Assembly: GCA_944393575.1 (NCBI GenBank)
Contig: CALYAP010000059.1
Span: 1 to 38,680, forward strand
DNA length: 38,680 nucleotides
Source: an uncultured Clostridia bacterium
GTDB lineage: Bacteria; Bacillota; Dehalobacteriia; UBA4068
Reading direction: 5' to 3'
Every line of letters begins with the position of its first letter. Within the stretch, counting starts at the first letter, position 1. Below the pieces are notes generated by a model. The model had not been told where the DNA came from and ran no database searches. It saw only the letters and a program-made list of their open reading frames with translations. The position numbers were made by a program, and so were the translations under genes. Below, piece by piece: positions 8,342 to 17,043 of the stretch.

Positions 8342-9436
8342 TCAGATCCCTAAACTGATGATCCCAGTGGTATAGAGGAGATAGGCTATATAGAAGATGA
8401 GCATAACTATTCCTTGCCAGCGGTTGAATTTGCCGGTAATCAGGGTAGGCAGCATCGTGATGCAGCCCACGATCAGGCAGGCTGGGATATCAATCGCTGC
8501 TAGCTGCGAGCTGACCGGCAAGGCCTGGCCGGCGATCAAGGAGCTGATTGGCAGGATCACCGTCAGGTCGATGATATTAGCGCCGATGATATTGCCCACC
8601 GAGAGGGAATGCTCTTTTTTGGCGATAGCGGTAATGGTGGTTACCAGCTCCGGCAGGGAGGTGCCGATAGCTACGAGCGTAACAGCTATGATCCGTTCTG
8701 GTACTCCCAACATAGTCGCCAGCAGACTGCCGTTGTCGATCAACAAATCAGAACCGATGACGATAGCAGTAGCGCCGAGGATAAATTTCAGCACATTGAT
8801 CAATAGTTCCCTGCGGACGAATTTGCCGGCATCGGCAGCGATATCATCTTCGGCGTCTTCATTTTCCAGCAGCAGCTCCATTTCATTATCAGCAGTCTCG
8901 ATGAAAACAGCATCAGCGAGATTTTTATCTTTTTGCGGCGCCTCTTCAAACACCTTACGGGCTTCTTTTTGAGCCAGGGTAGCAGCTTTGGCGTGGCGGA
9001 TATTGTCACTCATGAAGATGGCAAAGAGTATCAGCAGCAGAATGCTGGGGAGCAAGCCGATTTCTCCGCTGAAGCCGAAGATGACCAGAATAGTGGTAGC
9101 GCCCAGCATGAGAATTGTTTTTAGTAAATAGTCTTTGCGTTTGATAACAGCTGACATGCAGATCAGCGCTATTCCCATGATCAGGCCGATATTAACGGTG
9201 ACGCTACCGATTGCATTACCAATGCCCATATCTATCTTGCCCTGGCCTGCTGACATAAAGGAAATCAGCATTTCCGGTAATGTCGTTGCGATGCTGACGA
9301 TGGTGGCGCCAACGATCAGTTTAGGTACACCGGTTTTTTCCGCCATCCAGGCTGCTGCATCAACAAAGACGTCACCACCTTTGATGATTAGCGCCAATCC
9401 GAGTACTAGTAGAAAAATAGTTAATGGCCAAGACAT
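8342..9436 (-). CDS. Calcium/sodium antiporter, CaCA family (YrbG-like)
   Basis: Membrane exchanger of 364 residues with the two alpha-repeats that define the CaCA superfamily. Alpha-1 is SIATTLPEMLISFMSAGQG ... GNAIGSVTVNIG (about 48-80). Alpha-2 is AIGTSLPELVTTITAIAKK ... GNIIGANIIDLT (about 255-292). About ten TM segments flank an acidic cytoplasmic loop (about 165-205, with ELLLENEDAEDD) that could bind Ca2+ and act as a sensor. It would extrude Ca2+ using a Na+ or H+ gradient. The start has a good RBS (AAAGGAG). It is expressed from a separate promoter through a long structured leader. Confidence 0.92.
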   Translation of the reverse strand: MSWPLTIFLLVLGLALIIKGGDVFVDAAAWMAEKTGVPKLIVGATIVSIATTLPEMLISFMSAGQGKIDMGIGNAIGSVTVNIGLIMGIALICMSAVIKRKDYLLKTILMLGATTILVIFGFSGEIGLLPSILLLILFAIFMSDNIRHAKAATLAQKEARKVFEEAPQKDKNLADAVFIETADNEMELLLENEDAEDDIAADAGKFVRRELLINVLKFILGATAIVIGSDLLIDNGSLLATMLGVPERIIAVTLVAIGTSLPELVTTITAIAKKEHSLSVGNIIGANIIDLTVILPISSLIAGQALPVSSQLAAIDIPACLIVGCITMLPTLITGKFNRWQGIVMLIFYIAYLLYTTGIISLGI

Positions 9437-9626
9437 AACATCACTCCTTTATAAAAAAGCCATACATAGCACCAGCTATGTATGGCACTAATACCCATGT
9501 GCAGCAGCATACTGTTCATGAGTCCTATATTTACGGTAAACGAGGCCCTAAAACAAACCAGAGTATGGTCTGCAATATAGAATAACAGGATCCTGCTCTT
9601 TACCTCTTTAATGATTGTTTACATTA
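9437..9626 (-). promoter_or_regulatory. Structured attenuator-like leader of the Ca/Na exchanger (unassigned riboswitch candidate)
   Basis: About 180 nt separate the promoter from the exchanger start. On the minus strand three structures are visible. A long-range 9-bp pairing, TTCTATATT with AATATAGGA (one G-U), closes a junction containing a small ACCA/TGGT hairpin and TTTACCGTAAA. Next comes GTATG-CTGCT-GCAC pairing with GTGCCATAC. Last is a perfect terminator, GCCATACATAGC / GCTATGTATGGC, followed by TTTTTT directly before the RBS. The second and third structures compete for the same GCCATAC bases, as expected of a transcription attenuator. I do not recognise the aptamer as yybP-ykoY, NiCo, M-box or another metal class. 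Confidence 0.6.
9458..9489 (-). terminator. Leader terminator upstream of the Ca/Na exchanger
   Basis: Perfect 12-bp stem GCCATACATAGC / GCTATGTATGGC with a TGGT loop followed by six T on the minus strand. It ends about 20 nt before the ATG, so it would stop transcription before the gene it precedes. Confidence 0.85.
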
Positions 9627-9651
9627 TAACATGAATTAGCCCTTTTTGTCA
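9621..9651 (-). promoter_or_regulatory. Promoter of the Ca/Na exchanger leader
   Basis: On the minus strand TTGACA is followed after 18 bp by TATAAT, both perfect consensus. The predicted start lies about 180 nt before the ATG. Confidence 0.8.
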
Positions 9652-9739
9652 AGAAAACCCCTGGTACAGGACATGACCCCCCTGGCATGCTTTTTGACAT
9701 TCTTGGTTTAGCTTAGTTTTGTCAGCTGTTTTGAGTGGT

Positions 9740-9958
9740 TTATTGGCATTTTTGCCCGCATTGGGAACAAAATTGATCATCAGCTTTTAATTTGGCTCCG
9801 CAGCCAGAACAATATTTAGCCGGTGCCGTAGCGTTGGCAGCTGCTACACTGACATTATGGGCAGCTTTCTTAGCTTCCTGTGCTACTTTTTTAGCTTCAC
9901 TTTTGATTTTATTCATATCTGGCAGTTTAAATTTATCAGTATCAAACTTAGGCGGCAT
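9740..9958 (-). CDS. Small zinc-ribbon protein
   Basis: A 72-residue protein starting at ATG 9958, which is preceded by AAAGGAGGAGAGG; a longer frame from 9994 lacks an RBS. It has an N-terminal KFKLPDM element, an Ala/Lys-rich amphipathic helix (about 20-45), and a C-terminal zinc ribbon with CSGCGAKL and CSQCGQKC. The whole sequence resembles the last 70 residues of the neighbouring 195-residue membrane protein, so the two are paralogous modules. Function unknown; such ribbons usually bind a protein or nucleic acid partner. Confidence 0.75.
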   Translation of the reverse strand: MPPKFDTDKFKLPDMNKIKSEAKKVAQEAKKAAHNVSVAAANATAPAKYCSGCGAKLKADDQFCSQCGQKCQ

Positions 9959-10198
9959 AATCCTCTCCTCCTTTGATAAAGAGCTAAGAAGCAATTACTA
10001 TTTTTATTATAAAATACCGGTTAAAATGCAGTCAAGCAGCTGGAGCAAAAGTTCATTTTATCGTCAGCTGGTTCGTAAGAGTTTTGCTGCTGCCGGAATT
10101 TGGCGGCTGATTTGCTATTGCAGGCCAGGCTACTGAGTGGTAAACAGGAAATGAGAGGTAAATGGGAAAGAGATTTATTGCTTTGGGATAGGCAAGCA

Positions 10199-10227
10199 AA
10201 AAGGCCGGTTATAAAAACCGGCCTTTT
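10199..10227. terminator. Terminator downstream of the zinc-ribbon membrane protein
   Basis: AAAAGGCCGGTT / AACCGGCCTTTT, a perfect 12-bp stem with a 5-nt ATAAA loop flanked by A and T runs. It can act on both strands and most directly ends the gene at 10270-10857. Confidence 0.8.
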
Positions 10228-10269
10228 GTTATACGCGATCTTTTTATGTTTATTTATCTATTTTATTGC

Positions 10270-10857
10270 TTATTCACATTTTTTGCCGCAGTTGGGGCAG
10301 AATTTAGCATCAGAGGCCATTTTAGCTCCGCATTCGCCACAATATTTAGCCGGAGCAGTGGCGTTAGCAGCAGCCACGCTGGCGCTGTGTGCTACTTTCT
10401 GGGCGCTTTCTGCCATCTTCTGTGCACCGTCTCTGACTTTGGCCATTGGCAGTACCGGCAGTTTGAATTTATCACCAAACATATAGAGAGTGCCGGCTAT
10501 GATCAAGAAGATCAGGCACCACCAAATACCGAAACCAGAACCACCGCTGACACCATATTCGGAAACAGAACCGATGGTGATGATGGCAATCAGCATCAAC
10601 AGAGCGCAGACATAGAAGACGATACCCCAGGGGCCTTTTTTATTCATAGCCAGCAGGACGATCATCGCGAGATTGGCTAAGAAGACCAGGAAGCATAGTA
10701 CTGCCGGGAATGCTGCAAAGGAAAAAGCAAAGGTGAATCCGCTGGCTACGCTTACCGAATAGCCAAGAGCGCTGACACTGATGAAGCTAAAGAAGAAGCC
10801 AATAAAGACTAATATTGCTGCCAGCAGGGAATAGATAGATGAGTTTCTGGATGCCAT
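10270..10857 (-). CDS. Four-TM membrane protein with C-terminal zinc ribbon
   Basis: A 195-residue protein with four predicted TM segments: about 8-30, 45-70, 77-97 and 110-128. A cytosolic tail has KFKLPVLPMAK, an Ala-rich helix, and a zinc ribbon with CGECGAKM and CPNCGKKC. The RBS GAGGAGGAAC precedes the ATG. The tail is shared with the 72-residue protein encoded next on the same strand, including the identical run SVAAANATAPAKYC. I do not recognise a characterised family; the hydrophobic part looks like a generic small membrane domain. Confidence 0.78.
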   Translation of the reverse strand: MASRNSSIYSLLAAILVFIGFFFSFISVSALGYSVSVASGFTFAFSFAAFPAVLCFLVFLANLAMIVLLAMNKKGPWGIVFYVCALLMLIAIITIGSVSEYGVSGGSGFGIWWCLIFLIIAGTLYMFGDKFKLPVLPMAKVRDGAQKMAESAQKVAHSASVAAANATAPAKYCGECGAKMASDAKFCPNCGKKCE

Positions 10858-10971
10858 GTTGTGTTCCTCCTCAATATTTATGTTAGATAAATAACTATGA
10901 ATGCCATCTATATTATATACAGTATGGTCTGTTATGTCAAACTATGTCTAGCTGGGATGATTTTTTTGTTG

Positions 10972-11844
10972 TTAATTTTTGCCGGCAGCTGTCTGTTCAG
11001 CCTCTTTGATCACTCGGTTGATCATCGTGCTGGTGTTGATGAAAAAGGCCAGCTCTGGTTGTGCCTTATCACAGAGACCATAGTAGTATTTATCAGCATA
11101 TTCTTTGAGGATCTCCTCTTCGCTTTGGCCGGCAGCATGATGCTCGAGCACAAATTCTGCTGCACCGATGGATGCTGCCCGGGATTTTTCGAGAAACTCC
11201 TCTGCCCGATGGCCTTCTATCAGCCCATAATGCGGGACGATGATCCTTTTGGCATGAAATTTGGCGCAGCGGTCAAATGATTCCACCGTAGCTGCATAGC
11301 TGACAACAAAGCAAGGAGCATAATGCTGGTCAACGATCACCCCGGTAGTTTCACTGAGGATCAGCATTTCGTCTTCTGGGAGATAATAACTGGTGGAGCA
11401 GCGGGTATGCCCTGGCGTAGAGATAGCAGTGATCGGGCCCAGCACGGACTGCCTGGTTTCTCCGGGAGCGAGATCATAATCGATCTTTAGCTGGTCGATT
11501 CGGTCGATGGCCGGTTTGCCAGCAGCAGCTGCTGCTTCATGATTCAGTTTGCGCATAGTAGCACGGGCGCTTTCTTTAGCGATGATCTGCCGTACCAATG
11601 GGTTGGCGATGATCTTAGCATCAGGATAGATCTGCTGTATAGCCACGCAGCCGCCCAGATGGTCATAATGGGAGTGAGTAAGAATGATCTCACCAAGAGG
11701 GATATCTCCAAGCGTATCTTTGATCTTGGCGGCCAGTTGATCGCCACAGAAATCAAATCCTGAGTCAACGAGTGCTGCTGCCTGTCCTTTGACGATGAGA
11801 ATAGCTTCGCCGCCTAAAGAACCGGAAAGAGTGTATACTTTCAT
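10972..11844 (-). CDS. Metallo-beta-lactamase-fold hydrolase
   Basis: A 290-residue MBL-fold enzyme. Metal ligands visible are HSHYDHLGG (about 56-64), the third-site histidine in STPGHTRC, and a C-terminal histidine in IIVPHYGLIEGH. The usual bridging aspartate (typically a GD pair after the third His) appears as Glu in LILSETTGV, so metal coordination may differ. A C-terminal helical region of about 80 residues follows the core. The substrate is unknown. It stands alone, ends near a small intergenic space and is divergent from the glycosyltransferase. Confidence 0.85.
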   Translation of the reverse strand: MKVYTLSGSLGGEAILIVKGQAAALVDSGFDFCGDQLAAKIKDTLGDIPLGEIILTHSHYDHLGGCVAIQQIYPDAKIIANPLVRQIIAKESARATMRKLNHEAAAAAGKPAIDRIDQLKIDYDLAPGETRQSVLGPITAISTPGHTRCSTSYYLPEDEMLILSETTGVIVDQHYAPCFVVSYAATVESFDRCAKFHAKRIIVPHYGLIEGHRAEEFLEKSRAASIGAAEFVLEHHAAGQSEEEILKEYADKYYYGLCDKAQPELAFFINTSTMINRVIKEAEQTAAGKN

Positions 11845-12206
11845 GTTAAAACCTTCTTTAATGAATAAATATATAAATTTGTTGATTGAAAAATCTGGCT
11901 GCCGCTATAGACGCTTCATCACTTTATGGTAGCCTTTTTGATAACAAGATCAACGACGTACCTGATTATACTCGAAAAATTTTCTCGGGGCAAGGCCTCA
12001 AAAGATAAATTTTGTTAAAAATAGTTTATCATTTATCTTTTGCCCAAGATCCCCGTTGTCAGGGAGCTTTTTGCTATATGCCTCAGCGAACGCACCATCT
12101 GGCGGGCCGAGAATATTATATCTAAGGAGGGGCACAAGTCGTCCTTACCAATTCAAGAGGCCTGGCTGCGAATTTTGGCCGGAGCCGTGGCCGCTAGGGG
12201 TGGAAC
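11845..12206. other. Intergenic region with a long imperfect hairpin
   Basis: This 362-bp space between divergent genes holds a notable inverted repeat. CGGGG (11986-11990), 8 unpaired nt, then CAAAAGATAAA (11999-12009) pair with TTTATCTTTTG (12032-12042), 8 unpaired nt and CCCCG (12051-12055). The arms are perfect and the internal loop is symmetric. A TAAGGAGG motif at about 12123 does not precede a long frame. No convincing gene was seen. Confidence 0.5.
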
Positions 12207-13289
12207 ATGACAACTATTAGTTTATGCATGATCGTTAGAGATGAAGAGGAAGTTTTGGCACGCTGTCTCGATAGCGCTGCCGGCATTGCCGATGAGATCA
12301 TCATCGTTGATACCGGCAGTGTCGACCGGACCATGGAGATTGCTAGGGAATACACGGATCAGGTCTATTCTTTCACCTGGATCGATGATTTTGCCGCGGC
12401 GCGTAATTACGCCTTTTCCCTGGCTTCTTCCGAGTTTTGTATGTGGCTGGATGCCGATGATGTCATCCTGCCAGAAGACCACAGCAAGCTGTTGGAGCTC
12501 AAAAATCAGCTGGCTGAGGTGGATACGGTGATGCTGCGCTATAATACTGCCTTTGATGCCCAGGGACGCCCGATTTTTTCCTATTGGCGGGAGCGGATCG
12601 TCCGCAATGATTCTCGGGCTCTCTGGTTGGGTGCAGTGCATGAGGTGATCGCGCCTTTTGGTAAGATTATCCATCCGGATATCGCTATCACTCACCGTAA
12701 GGAAAAACCTGCTGCCCCGGGAAGAAATCTAAAAATCTTCGAGGGGTTGTTGGCCCGGGGGAAAACGCTCTCACCCCGGGAGCAGTTCTATTATGGCCGA
12801 GAGCTTTATTATAATGAGCGCTATGCTGACGGCATTAAGGTTTTAGAACGCTTTCTCGCTGACCAGGGCGGCTGGCTGGAAAACAATATCGAGGCTTGTC
12901 GTTTCATTGCCTATTGCCAGTATCATTTAGACCAGGCTGATGCCGCATTGCTTTCTTTGCTGCGTACTCTGGTCTATGATGTCCCCAGAGCAGAGGTCTG
13001 TTGCGAGCTGGGCCGGCACTTTTTTGACCGGGAGCTTTATCAGCAGGCAGTTTACTGGTATCAAGCAGCGCTTTCTTGTCACAAAGATGAGCTTAGCGGG
13101 GGATTTATTTCTCCAGACTGCTATGGCTATCTTCCCTGCATTCAGTTATGTGTTTGCTATTACCGGCTTGGCGATATGGAACGCGCTATTTATTATAATG
13201 AACAGGCCGGTACATATAAGCCTGATTCCCAGGCTTATCTAGATAATCAGCGCTTTTTCGCTAAATCTGCCCTTGCTGTGGCGAAATAG
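12207..13289 (+). CDS. Family 2 glycosyltransferase with TPR-like C-terminus (SunS-like)
   Basis: Cytoplasmic 360-residue glycosyltransferase. The GT-A domain (about 1-200) begins ISLCMIVRDEEEVLARCLDS, with the nucleotide-binding IIIVDTGSVDRT, the DxD region MWLDADD (about 84-90) and ARNYAFSLA. The C-terminal part (about 200-360) is helical with TPR-like units such as YYGRELYYNERYADGIKVLE. Relatives glycosylate peptides and surface proteins. Position 60 bp before a Thr-rich collagen-like gene, same strand, suggests it decorates those repeats. The RBS is AGGGGTGG three nt before the ATG. Confidence 0.88.
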   Translation: MTTISLCMIVRDEEEVLARCLDSAAGIADEIIIVDTGSVDRTMEIAREYTDQVYSFTWIDDFAAARNYAFSLASSEFCMWLDADDVILPEDHSKLLELKNQLAEVDTVMLRYNTAFDAQGRPIFSYWRERIVRNDSRALWLGAVHEVIAPFGKIIHPDIAITHRKEKPAAPGRNLKIFEGLLARGKTLSPREQFYYGRELYYNERYADGIKVLERFLADQGGWLENNIEACRFIAYCQYHLDQADAALLSLLRTLVYDVPRAEVCCELGRHFFDRELYQQAVYWYQAALSCHKDELSGGFISPDCYGYLPCIQLCVCYYRLGDMERAIYYNEQAGTYKPDSQAYLDNQRFFAKSALAVAK

Positions 13290-13349
13290 CGAACCTTGTC
13301 CCGTTTCTCTGCATATATTGAAATAAGATTGATAAAATGAGGTGATTCG

Positions 13350-14554
<1,205 letters not shown>

Positions 14555-14564
14555 TTAAAAACAT

Positions 14565-14593
14565 AGAGAGACCTTTGGTATTAAGGTCTCTCT
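14565..14593 (-). terminator. Terminator of the paaK-ACT operon
   Basis: AGAGAGACCTT / AAGGTCTCTCT is a perfect 11-bp stem with a 7-nt loop. On the minus strand it is followed by ATGTTTTTAAAG. Confidence 0.7.
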
Positions 14594-14653
14594 TCACTAT
14601 AATATTTGTCATTTTTTCAAAATCGTTTTTGAATCAAATATTAAATTAATGTT

Positions 14654-15094
14654 TTATGATGAAAACAGTGCGGAGATATCGTCTTGTGTTAGTGGATAAA
14701 TCTGATTTTCAATTAATATTTGCATGGCTTTTTCCGGATTGTCTACCTGAAAAACCATATAGGCCAGGTCTTTTTTGCGGGCTATAAAAGCATAGGTGTA
14801 TTCTACATTAATATTGCCTTCTCCCAAAGCTGTGAGCAATTTTACCAAGCTGCCTGGCTTATCAGAGAGCGCTACAGCCAACACCGGAGTAACGGAACAA
14901 ACGTAACCAGCTTCTTTGACTACATTGACCGTTTTATACGGATCGTCTGTAATCAGGCGCAGAATACCAAAATTCTGCGTTTCAGCAATAGACAGAGCCC
15001 GCATATCGATCTGTTTTTCTTCCAAAAGGCGGGTAAACTCTGCCAGCTGGCCAGGTTTGTTTTCCAGAAATACGGAAATTTGGTTAATGGTCAT
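14654..15094 (-). CDS. Tandem ACT-domain protein
   Basis: Small 146-residue protein of two ACT domains (about 1-65 and 68-135), each opening with a ligand-loop pattern: ISVFLENKPGQLAEFTRLL and LAVALSDKPGSLVKLLTAL. The start at ATG 15094 is chosen for its AAAGGAG RBS; upstream in-frame starts lie inside the ligase gene. ACT proteins bind amino acids allosterically. This type is regularly found beside phenylacetate/indoleacetate-CoA ligase genes, as here (22 bp after the ligase stop), so it probably senses an aromatic or branched amino acid. It lies within the mobile element. Confidence 0.9.
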   Translation of the reverse strand: MTINQISVFLENKPGQLAEFTRLLEEKQIDMRALSIAETQNFGILRLITDDPYKTVNVVKEAGYVCSVTPVLAVALSDKPGSLVKLLTALGEGNINVEYTYAFIARKKDLAYMVFQVDNPEKAMQILIENQIYPLTQDDISALFSS

Positions 15095-15116
15095 TGCCAA
15101 AACTCCTTTCTCTGTA

Positions 15117-16418
15117 TCAGTACAGGTTGCGTTTATCAATAATACGTACAGCCTTTCCTTCGCTTCTGGTAATACTTTTAGGTGCAACCAATTTCACGAT
15201 AGCATAGATGCCCAGCATAGATTTCATCGCATCCACCAGCTCTTTTTCACGTGAGGCAACTGTAGAAAGGTTATCCGAGAACATTTCTGGCGTCATCTCC
15301 ACCTGTACCTCAAGCTTATCGGTATTGTTCTCGCGGCTGACGATGATCTGATAGTTGGCCGGATACCCCTTATTGAGTAGTACTGTTTCAATCTGAGACG
15401 GGAATACATTGACTCCCTTGATGATCAGCATATCATCGCTGCGCCCCATTGGCTTGGACATACGCACATGAGTACGTCCGCAAGGACATTGTTCATAATT
15501 AAGTACACAGATATCGCGGGTACGGTACCGCAGCAGCGGAAAAGCATCCTTAGTAATACAGGTGAAGACCAGTTCACCTACACTGCCTTCTGGCAGCACC
15601 TCCCCTGTATCAGGATCAATAATTTCCGGTATGAAATTATCTTCGTTAATATGCATGCCATGTTGATCGCTGCACTCGAAGGAAACCCCAGGCCCGGAAA
15701 TCTCAGTCAGACCATAAATATCATAGGCCTTAATTCCCAGTTTATTCTGGATATCTTGACGCATTTCTTCGCTCCAAGCCTCTGCGCCAAAAATACCGGC
15801 TTTTAATTTAATTTGATCCCTTAGGCCGCGTTCGATGATTTCTTCTGCCAGATAAGCTGCGTAAGATGGGGTACAGCAGAGAATCGTGGAACCCAGATCA
15901 CACATAAACTGAATTTGCCGGTCAGTATTGCCGGAAGACATCGGTAAGGTGAGGGAGCCCACTTTGTGTGAGCCACCGTTTAAACCAGGGCCACCAGTAA
16001 ACAAACCGTAGCCATAACAAACATGGACAACATCTTCATTGCTGCCGCCAGCTGCCACAATAGCACGGGCACAACATTCATCCCACAAGTCAATATCATG
16101 CTGGGTATAAAATGCTACCACACGACGTCCGGTGGTACCGCTGGTAGATTGAATGCGCACACAATCGCGCAGGGGAACTGCCAGCAGTCCATAGGGATAC
16201 GCTTTGCGCAGATCCTCTTTTGTCAAAAAGGGAAGTTTATGCAGATCATCGATGGTACGAATGTCTGCCGGAGTGACATTCTTTTCTTCCATCAAGCGCC
16301 GGTAATAAGGCACATTCTCATAAACACGCTTTACTGTAGGGATCAGGCGCTCGTTCTGCCAGGCTCTGATTTGTTCCCGGCTGGCACATTCAATTTCTGG
16401 CTGATAATAACGCTCCAT
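15117..16418 (-). CDS. paaK: Phenylacetate-CoA ligase (aryl-CoA ligase, AMP-forming)
   Basis: Adenylate-forming ligase of 433 residues, the usual PaaK length, making phenylacetyl-CoA or related aryl-acetyl-CoA from acid, ATP and CoA. Visible motifs are STSGTTGRRVVAFYTQHD (AMP phosphate binding, about 90-107), GYGLFTGGPGLNGG, FGAEAWSEEMR, the adenine site YDIYGLTEISGPG, RYRTRDI with the hinge aspartate, and GRSDDMLIIKGVNVFPSQIE near the C-terminal domain. The start at 16418 follows AAAGGAAAG. In anaerobes this enzyme often works with indolepyruvate ferredoxin oxidoreductase in aromatic amino acid breakdown; those genes are not seen here. Confidence 0.93.
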   Translation of the reverse strand: MERYYQPEIECASREQIRAWQNERLIPTVKRVYENVPYYRRLMEEKNVTPADIRTIDDLHKLPFLTKEDLRKAYPYGLLAVPLRDCVRIQSTSGTTGRRVVAFYTQHDIDLWDECCARAIVAAGGSNEDVVHVCYGYGLFTGGPGLNGGSHKVGSLTLPMSSGNTDRQIQFMCDLGSTILCCTPSYAAYLAEEIIERGLRDQIKLKAGIFGAEAWSEEMRQDIQNKLGIKAYDIYGLTEISGPGVSFECSDQHGMHINEDNFIPEIIDPDTGEVLPEGSVGELVFTCITKDAFPLLRYRTRDICVLNYEQCPCGRTHVRMSKPMGRSDDMLIIKGVNVFPSQIETVLLNKGYPANYQIIVSRENNTDKLEVQVEMTPEMFSDNLSTVASREKELVDAMKSMLGIYAIVKLVAPKSITRSEGKAVRIIDKRNLY

Positions 16419-16482
16419 AAGGGAAATCTTTCCTTTCCTTATAAAATAATAGGATAAATGGATAAAATCCACATTCTATAAA

Positions 16483-16512
16483 AATAATATACCATTTTAT
16501 TTGGCTAAAGTA
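16483..16512 (-). promoter_or_regulatory. Promoter of paaK-ACT
   Basis: On the minus strand TTTACT is followed after 17 bp by TATATT, with TG one base before the -10 box (extended -10). The coordinates are approximate to a few bases. Confidence 0.55.
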
Positions 16513-16596
16513 AATAAATTTTTCTTGCGTAGCTAGCATTATCTTGGCGATATCGTTAGCTATAGCCGCTATTGCCGTGATGAAAACGTCTTGATA

Positions 16597-16626
16597 GAAG
16601 GGAGCCCTGGAATGACGGCTCCTTTC
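16597..16626. other. Hairpin upstream of the DUF6870 gene
   Basis: GAAGGGAGCC pairs with GGCTCCTTTC (one G-T pair) around a 10-nt loop, in the divergent space between paaK and the DUF6870 gene. It may be a remnant terminator; the downstream T-run is short. Confidence 0.4.
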
Positions 16627-16705
16627 ATAGCCTGAAATACTCGTCATATCACAAATGCCAGGGGGCATATTTTATATTATACCGTCCTACCTGGAGGGAA
16701 AGAAG

Positions 16706-16960
16706 ATGATTGACAAAATACAGCTGCAACAAATGAGCAGCGTTGATATTACCCAAGTTGACCGCAGCACTTTGGTTGACATTGCCAATATTCATATTGA
16801 CGGTTCCTGGCCAGCAGCAAAGAAAATGCAAAGCTTCTTGGAGCAGGTAGTCAATCCCTATTGTTTTCTTTGCGGTGATACGCCCATAAGAATACGGTTT
16901 GTTACGGAAGATAAAGCGCTGAAGCAAGCATTGTGCGATTACTTTTTAAGTTTGAAATAA
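16706..16960 (+). CDS. DUF6870-type small mobile-element protein
   Basis: An 84-residue protein starting at ATG 16706 behind GGAGGG. The sequence pattern (VDITQVDRSTLVDIANIHID, then SFLEQVVNPYCFLCGD and a C-terminal DYFLSL) matches the small DUF6870 proteins of Bacillota conjugative and integrative elements. There they usually precede a serine recombinase gene, as here 84 bp upstream. Function unknown. The CFLCGD pair could bind metal only with a partner. Confidence 0.75.
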   Translation: MIDKIQLQQMSSVDITQVDRSTLVDIANIHIDGSWPAAKKMQSFLEQVVNPYCFLCGDTPIRIRFVTEDKALKQALCDYFLSLK

Positions 16961-17043
16961 CTTAACGCCCTTCCTTGGCGCTGCGATTATCTGGCTCAAA
17001 CAGACGAAAATAATCCTGTGATTATAGGGGGAAATGAGATATC

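Noticed and set aside
10018-10198. Plus-strand frames in the space between the two zinc-ribbon genes
   Set aside because: They have no RBS and no recognisable protein pattern, and they extend as antisense over the zinc-ribbon genes.
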